From NCBI GenBank assembly GCA_034670405.1, contig JAXDDX010000013.1:4851001-4915000 (forward strand): DNA of 64,000 nucleotides. Direction: 5' to 3'. The DNA is from Hoplostethus atlanticus. Taxonomy: Eukaryota; Chordata; Actinopteri; Trachichthyiformes; Trachichthyidae. Positions 59,892 through 64,000 of this stretch are shown here, piece after piece. A program made the position numbers and the translations under genes. Within the stretch, counting starts at the first letter, position 1. Every line of letters begins with the position of its first letter. The notes under the pieces are model-generated. The model was not told the origin of the DNA and made no database searches. It saw only the letters and a program-made list of their open reading frames with translations.

Positions 59892-61149
59892 TTGCCGTTC
59901 TTTGTGGCTGCATCTGTCTGGCTCTATTGTTAGCGGGGGTCCATCTGCTGGCCTCGAGCACAAACCCCTCCTCCTCTTGCCTCAGCCTCTCCCTGCTCAT
60001 GCAACCCCCGTCTGCCCCCCCCCCATATCCCATCAACCCCTTCTCTACCCATATCCTCTCTCTCTCTCTAGGAAAGCCAGATGTCCCCTTTCCCTGCCCC
60101 CTGGCCCCCTCCCTCCTTCCTTCCTTCCTTCCCTGGGTTCTAGTGTCTAGAGTGTCTAGTGTCTAGGGTTGTTGAGGCCTGGCATGAAGGAATTAGACAA
60201 TTTACCAAAACCTTTTTTAGATTAGATAAAATGAGATTAGGTTCGACTAAAAAGTTAGGAAAAAAAAGTTTGACTCGGAAAAGTTTTGCTTTGCTGCATG
60301 TTTGTATTCAGTACTTTTAGGTTCACGCTGCCTTACTTACAAGCGAACCAGGGCTTGAAAATAAGTCACATGGGCTCCCAAGTAGCTCGTCTATTGGATT
60401 TGATTGTGTTTTTATTGTGTTTTTGTGTTGTATGTCAAGTTATTTTGTCCTAATAAGTGTTTTAAGTAACACTTTTGTGCTGCTAGTGTTGCATCCTCTG
60501 GGCTCAAATGCACTTTTATTCCTATCATGTGTTTTTCTAATCAAATCGAGCATTGACAGGATGTGCAAAATAGCAGCAGCGGCATCACAACTCACTGACA
60601 CAGACTTATTCCTAAGATTTCTGCACTATGAAAAAAGGTGGAGACCGTCAAAAAATATTAAAATGATAAACTGGCAATCTGTAACAATGAACGAATGGAG
60701 CAAGGTTTTTGTCAGCGCATTCGGCGTGGCGTTCAAAGCCATTCCTGGAACACGTTCAAAAGAAAACGACTCTTTTAAAGTCACTCCCGGATAATAGGAA
60801 ACTTGTTGAAGGTTGTAATACATGCTAAACATTAGCGAGCTATGAATACTAATTGATTTCTGCGGTTCAACTTTCAAACGCTCGTCAGTCATCGGCCGGC
60901 TGCAGTTATTATTCTGATCTTCGGTTCAATAGGTTGAAATGACAACAGTGAGTATTGATCACTTCAGTGAGCGCTGCCCTGAGGGTGATTCAACATGAGC
61001 TGTAATATTGCTGCCGGTGACTGATGATATACCCACGCGTTAGCCTTTTTTGAATTTCACTTTCACTTCACTCTTTTCTTTTGCCATCACAGTAGAAAAA
61101 AAAACAATAGAGGCGTCTCATTTTTCTCAACAGATGTCCTTAATCCTGG

Positions 61150-62340
61150 CTAATCCAACATGTTAAACGGTAGCGTTTTGCGGCGGCTAGCGTGGGCACG
61201 GACCCTGGCACCGGCTTCCCAGAGGCCAGTTGGATCCCTTCAAACCTCCCCCCCCCTCCCTTCAGGTCCCGAGTCTAGTGCTCTCAGCTCCTCCTCCTCT
61301 GCTGCCAAATAGATGCAGTCGCTGCTGAATTAATAGAGTGGCCCCGGCCATATGTGAGGCTATTTGCGATGGTGAGGATGATATGTGAGCTGGTAGTGGC
61401 GGAGGAGGAGGGAGGACAGTTGGGCCGGGGTTCAACCAGCTCGTACAGACACTAACCAGGCCGTAATCAACCAAGCGTCAACGGCTGCCCTGCTGCCATT
61501 TCTCATTCCCTTATTATCTCCTATTAGGAGACGAGTCAAGATGATCAGTGAACGTGGGAGCCGCTCCATAATACCTCTTCCGCTATCCGCTTAATAAAGA
61601 GTTTGACCTTTTCAGCAATTTCTGATTGTTGCCACGGCTGGTCAATATCCTCCGCCGAGCGAACCGTCCTCCGCGAAGGTGCGGAGCCGGTTTGGTGAGC
61701 AAATAAATGTCTTCATTATGCCGAGAGGCCCGCAGCCACATTTCTCTCCGTGATGTTAAGATCATTTCTGCTTTAACAAGTGATTTGGCCGGCCTTAGAT
61801 AAATGCTGCAGGACCTTAGCGCTATTCCTCACGGAAATGCATGGCGGTGGCGTAATGAGAGGAGATGAAAGGCTGTCTCTCTTCACAGACGAGCTAATTT
61901 CGTGCGGCAGTCTCGAGTCGATGCGATGTGAAGTTTGCTCAGACTATTATGTTGCTAAGCAGTGATTGATTGAATGTAACCTCTACGTGATACGATAGAG
62001 TCGGACTGTCTGAAAGTTCCCTTGAAGACGAAGCAGAATTGAGCGAAGACGCGAAAGAGCTATGATGTGTTGTCGGCGCTGAAGTTCGGTATGAACCCTA
62101 ACGGCACCGAACACAGTAAAAACAATCCTACTGAAACAGCTTTAGATGCTGTGTTGAACTGATATCTGAGAGATGTTTAGGTCCTGATTTTACAAAACGA
62201 TGCAGGCGGCTATGGACGACTACTTTCATTCCCAGCTATATCTACATCGTCTTTCAACGCCGTCGCAGGCCGCCGGATCAACATCTATTAGACGTCAAAG
62301 TGTTTGCCGGGAAGCGTTCGCAGCAACCTGCCGCCGCTCT
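61150..62340. other. unique GC-moderate block in intron 3
   Basis: A roughly 1.2-kb stretch with little low-complexity DNA, scattered CpGs (gcgaaccgtcctccgcgaag, ttgccgggaagcgttcgcag) and no repeat family recognised. It is a candidate for conserved non-coding sequence; no coding evidence is seen. Confidence 0.3.
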
Positions 62341-62546
62341 GGCCTGCTTTTCTTCTACGCCGGCTTCCATTTTTGATGAGATCTCCAATGACACAACAAA
62401 GGTCTGAATCAGAAGGAGAAGCGCAGGAGTTGAAGCATCTTGAATGTTTGATAGGGCGGTCAGGAATGGCCTCCAGGGCCTCCAGGGCTCGTTTGCATGG
62501 ATTAGCATGGACCTCAGCACTCTGTAGATCCAGTTCTCATCCTCAG

Positions 62547-62993
62547 CAAGGGTATCTGTAGGTCCTTAAAGTCTGAAAATCCCTTAAATAATCTAAATTT
62601 AAGGCCTTAAAATGACTTAAATACAGTTACTAGAGGTATTTATTGTTTCTACCGTGCAATGGCAGGTTTCTTTTTCATTGCGAGAAGTTAAATGCCATTT
62701 TTATTAAATCATACAGAGGAGATTGTTCACGTTCAGGGATATTTACTGAAGTGCAGGTTTAATACAATATGTGAAAAACGTTTTTCATTGCATCTGCTTT
62801 AAGAAACCTCATTGTACATCATGTCTGTAGACAATTAACTGGTGTTCATTTTCTTAAACGGCCCTTTTAGTAGTTTTGTAACTTTCATGAGCTATTTTCA
62901 TTAGCTAGCGATCAGAAATGGAGCCCTTCGTTTAATTAATTCAACTCAATTCCCGGTAGCACTAAAAGGTCTTTCTGGAACCTGCAAACACTG
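62547..62993 (+). mobile_element. hAT-like non-autonomous element (copy 8), near complete
   Basis: It opens caagggtatctgtaggtcct followed by taaagtctg, has ccgtgcaatggcaggtttct in the middle and closes ctttctggaacctgcaaacactg. The terminal 17-mers pair as inverted repeats with a few mismatches. The length is about 447 bp. Confidence 0.6.
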
Positions 62994-63714
62994 ATGCTCC
63001 GGCTGTAATTGGAGTGTGGTCCTGATGAGGGTTTTCCTCCCCAGCCTCTCCACCCTGCATCCTGGACTACAAGAGTTGAGCAGTGATTACAAAGTTTATG
63101 AGAGATTAAACAGGACAGCTGTTAGCTACAGGAGCCCTGAAGTCCAATACAGCTCAGTAATGGGCGGAGAAAAAAAAACAAACGACGTGTAGCATTGCTT
63201 TCCATATCTATGTGATTTGCTTTTGCAGGTGGTGGGGGGGGGTAATAGCTCATCCCTGGATTTCTGACAGTCAGATTTATGTTGAGCTCTCTGCTGTAAC
63301 TGAGTCAACCTCCAGTAGTCCTCTGCTCATGACTGATGAAATACAACACTGAATATCATGTGCCTGACAACTTGCCCATTATAGTTTATTTTTATTTTCA
63401 TCATTGCTGAGCCAAAGCATTAGCCCTGTGTGATACGGTAACAATATGGTAGAGGCGGAATGAAAGAGCATAAACCGCCACCCAGAAAACATTTTGACTA
63501 TTGTGAAATGGGTACCTAAATCTTCCTGATATCAGTTATATGTCGTCACCTGAATACAGTACTCCATTTTAGAAATGTGTTCTGCAAATTCCATCACCTC
63601 TAGAGTGCGTTTATGTTCGGATCGGAAGAGTTTAAAGAAGAAGGAATAGACAGGAGTGTCACAAACATTGAACATCGTGAAAATGCTCATTTCTACCGCG
63701 CCATAACATCATAT

Positions 63715-63845
63715 TGTGAAAATGTTGCGCTTGTTTATGTCGACATTGAACTTGGCCACTTCCAGCACGTCACCATCTGTCAAACGCTTGCCAGGCAATT
63801 ACTGCAACTTGTCCACACGCTTGCTGTATACATATTAATTGAAAT
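63715..63845 (+). repeat. dispersed repeat of unknown class, copy 2
   Basis: It matches the minus strand of 32855-33050 (ttgaacttggccac, gtcaccatctgtc, aaacgcttgcc). Translations also resemble each other (YVDIELGHFQHVTICQTLA versus CVDVELGLFVHVAIRRTLA), so the repeat may derive from coding DNA, but no family was recognised. Confidence 0.45.
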
Positions 63846-64000
63846 TCAATGCCAAACATGTTGCATTGGCCCCCGAAAAAAAAAAAAAATGGCAACGTGG
63901 TATTAGTGCATCTGTCAGAGATGAAAAAACACGTCGGTTAAAAACAGCGGCTCGGGGTTTGAGTGGCACCTGCTGACGCCGCTCGTCCCGCCTACTGTGC

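Overview
The window is vertebrate nuclear DNA, almost certainly from a ray-finned (teleost) fish. Genes are split by GT-AG introns, the spacers are AT-rich with many CA/GT and GA/CT microsatellites, and the interspersed repeats (a tRNA-derived SINE with the fish-type 'gcgtctgctaaatg' tail, hAT-like and Tc1/mariner DNA transposons, foldback MITEs) are of kinds common in teleosts. The species cannot be named from sequence alone.

Two protein genes are supported, arranged head to head. At the left, nup50 (nuclear pore protein 50) runs on the minus strand from a CpG-rich promoter near 7.1-7.2 kb through a non-coding first exon and seven coding exons to the window edge, where it is cut inside the Ran-binding domain. 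At 19.78 kb, phf21b (PHD finger protein 21B) starts on the plus strand. Its first three coding exons (54, 33 and 66 nt, all phase 0) lie within 805 bp. A third intron of more than 43 kb then fills the rest of the window, and I find no further exon. NUP50 and PHF21B are also divergent neighbours in human (22q13.31), so this is conserved synteny.

Layout: 1-7.15 kb nup50; 7.15-19.5 kb intergenic, with an ATTA-rich block at 9.27-9.42 kb and a GC-rich block at 17.3-18.3 kb; 19.3-20.6 kb phf21b promoter and exons 1-3; 20.6-64 kb phf21b intron 3. The intron holds GC/CpG-rich blocks that could be regulatory and many mobile-element fossils: at least seven of the eight hAT-like 'CAGGGTRTCTGCAGGTCC' copies recognised in the window lie across nup50 and this intron (two in nup50, six here), plus a deleted Tc1/mariner copy, a foldback element whose left arm carries a 12-unit 45-bp minisatellite, a Harbinger-like fragment with a Myb/SANT peptide, and several diverged repeat pairs.

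The most useful observations are two apparent single-base insertions that break the nup50 reading frame, a 33-nt phf21b exon that matches the paralogue PHF21A but is absent from the human PHF21B protein as I recall it, a SINE ending about 11 bp from a nup50 splice donor, and the asymmetric foldback/minisatellite element. I found no convincing undescribed multi-gene system. No retrovirus, LTR element or CRISPR-like array was recognised.
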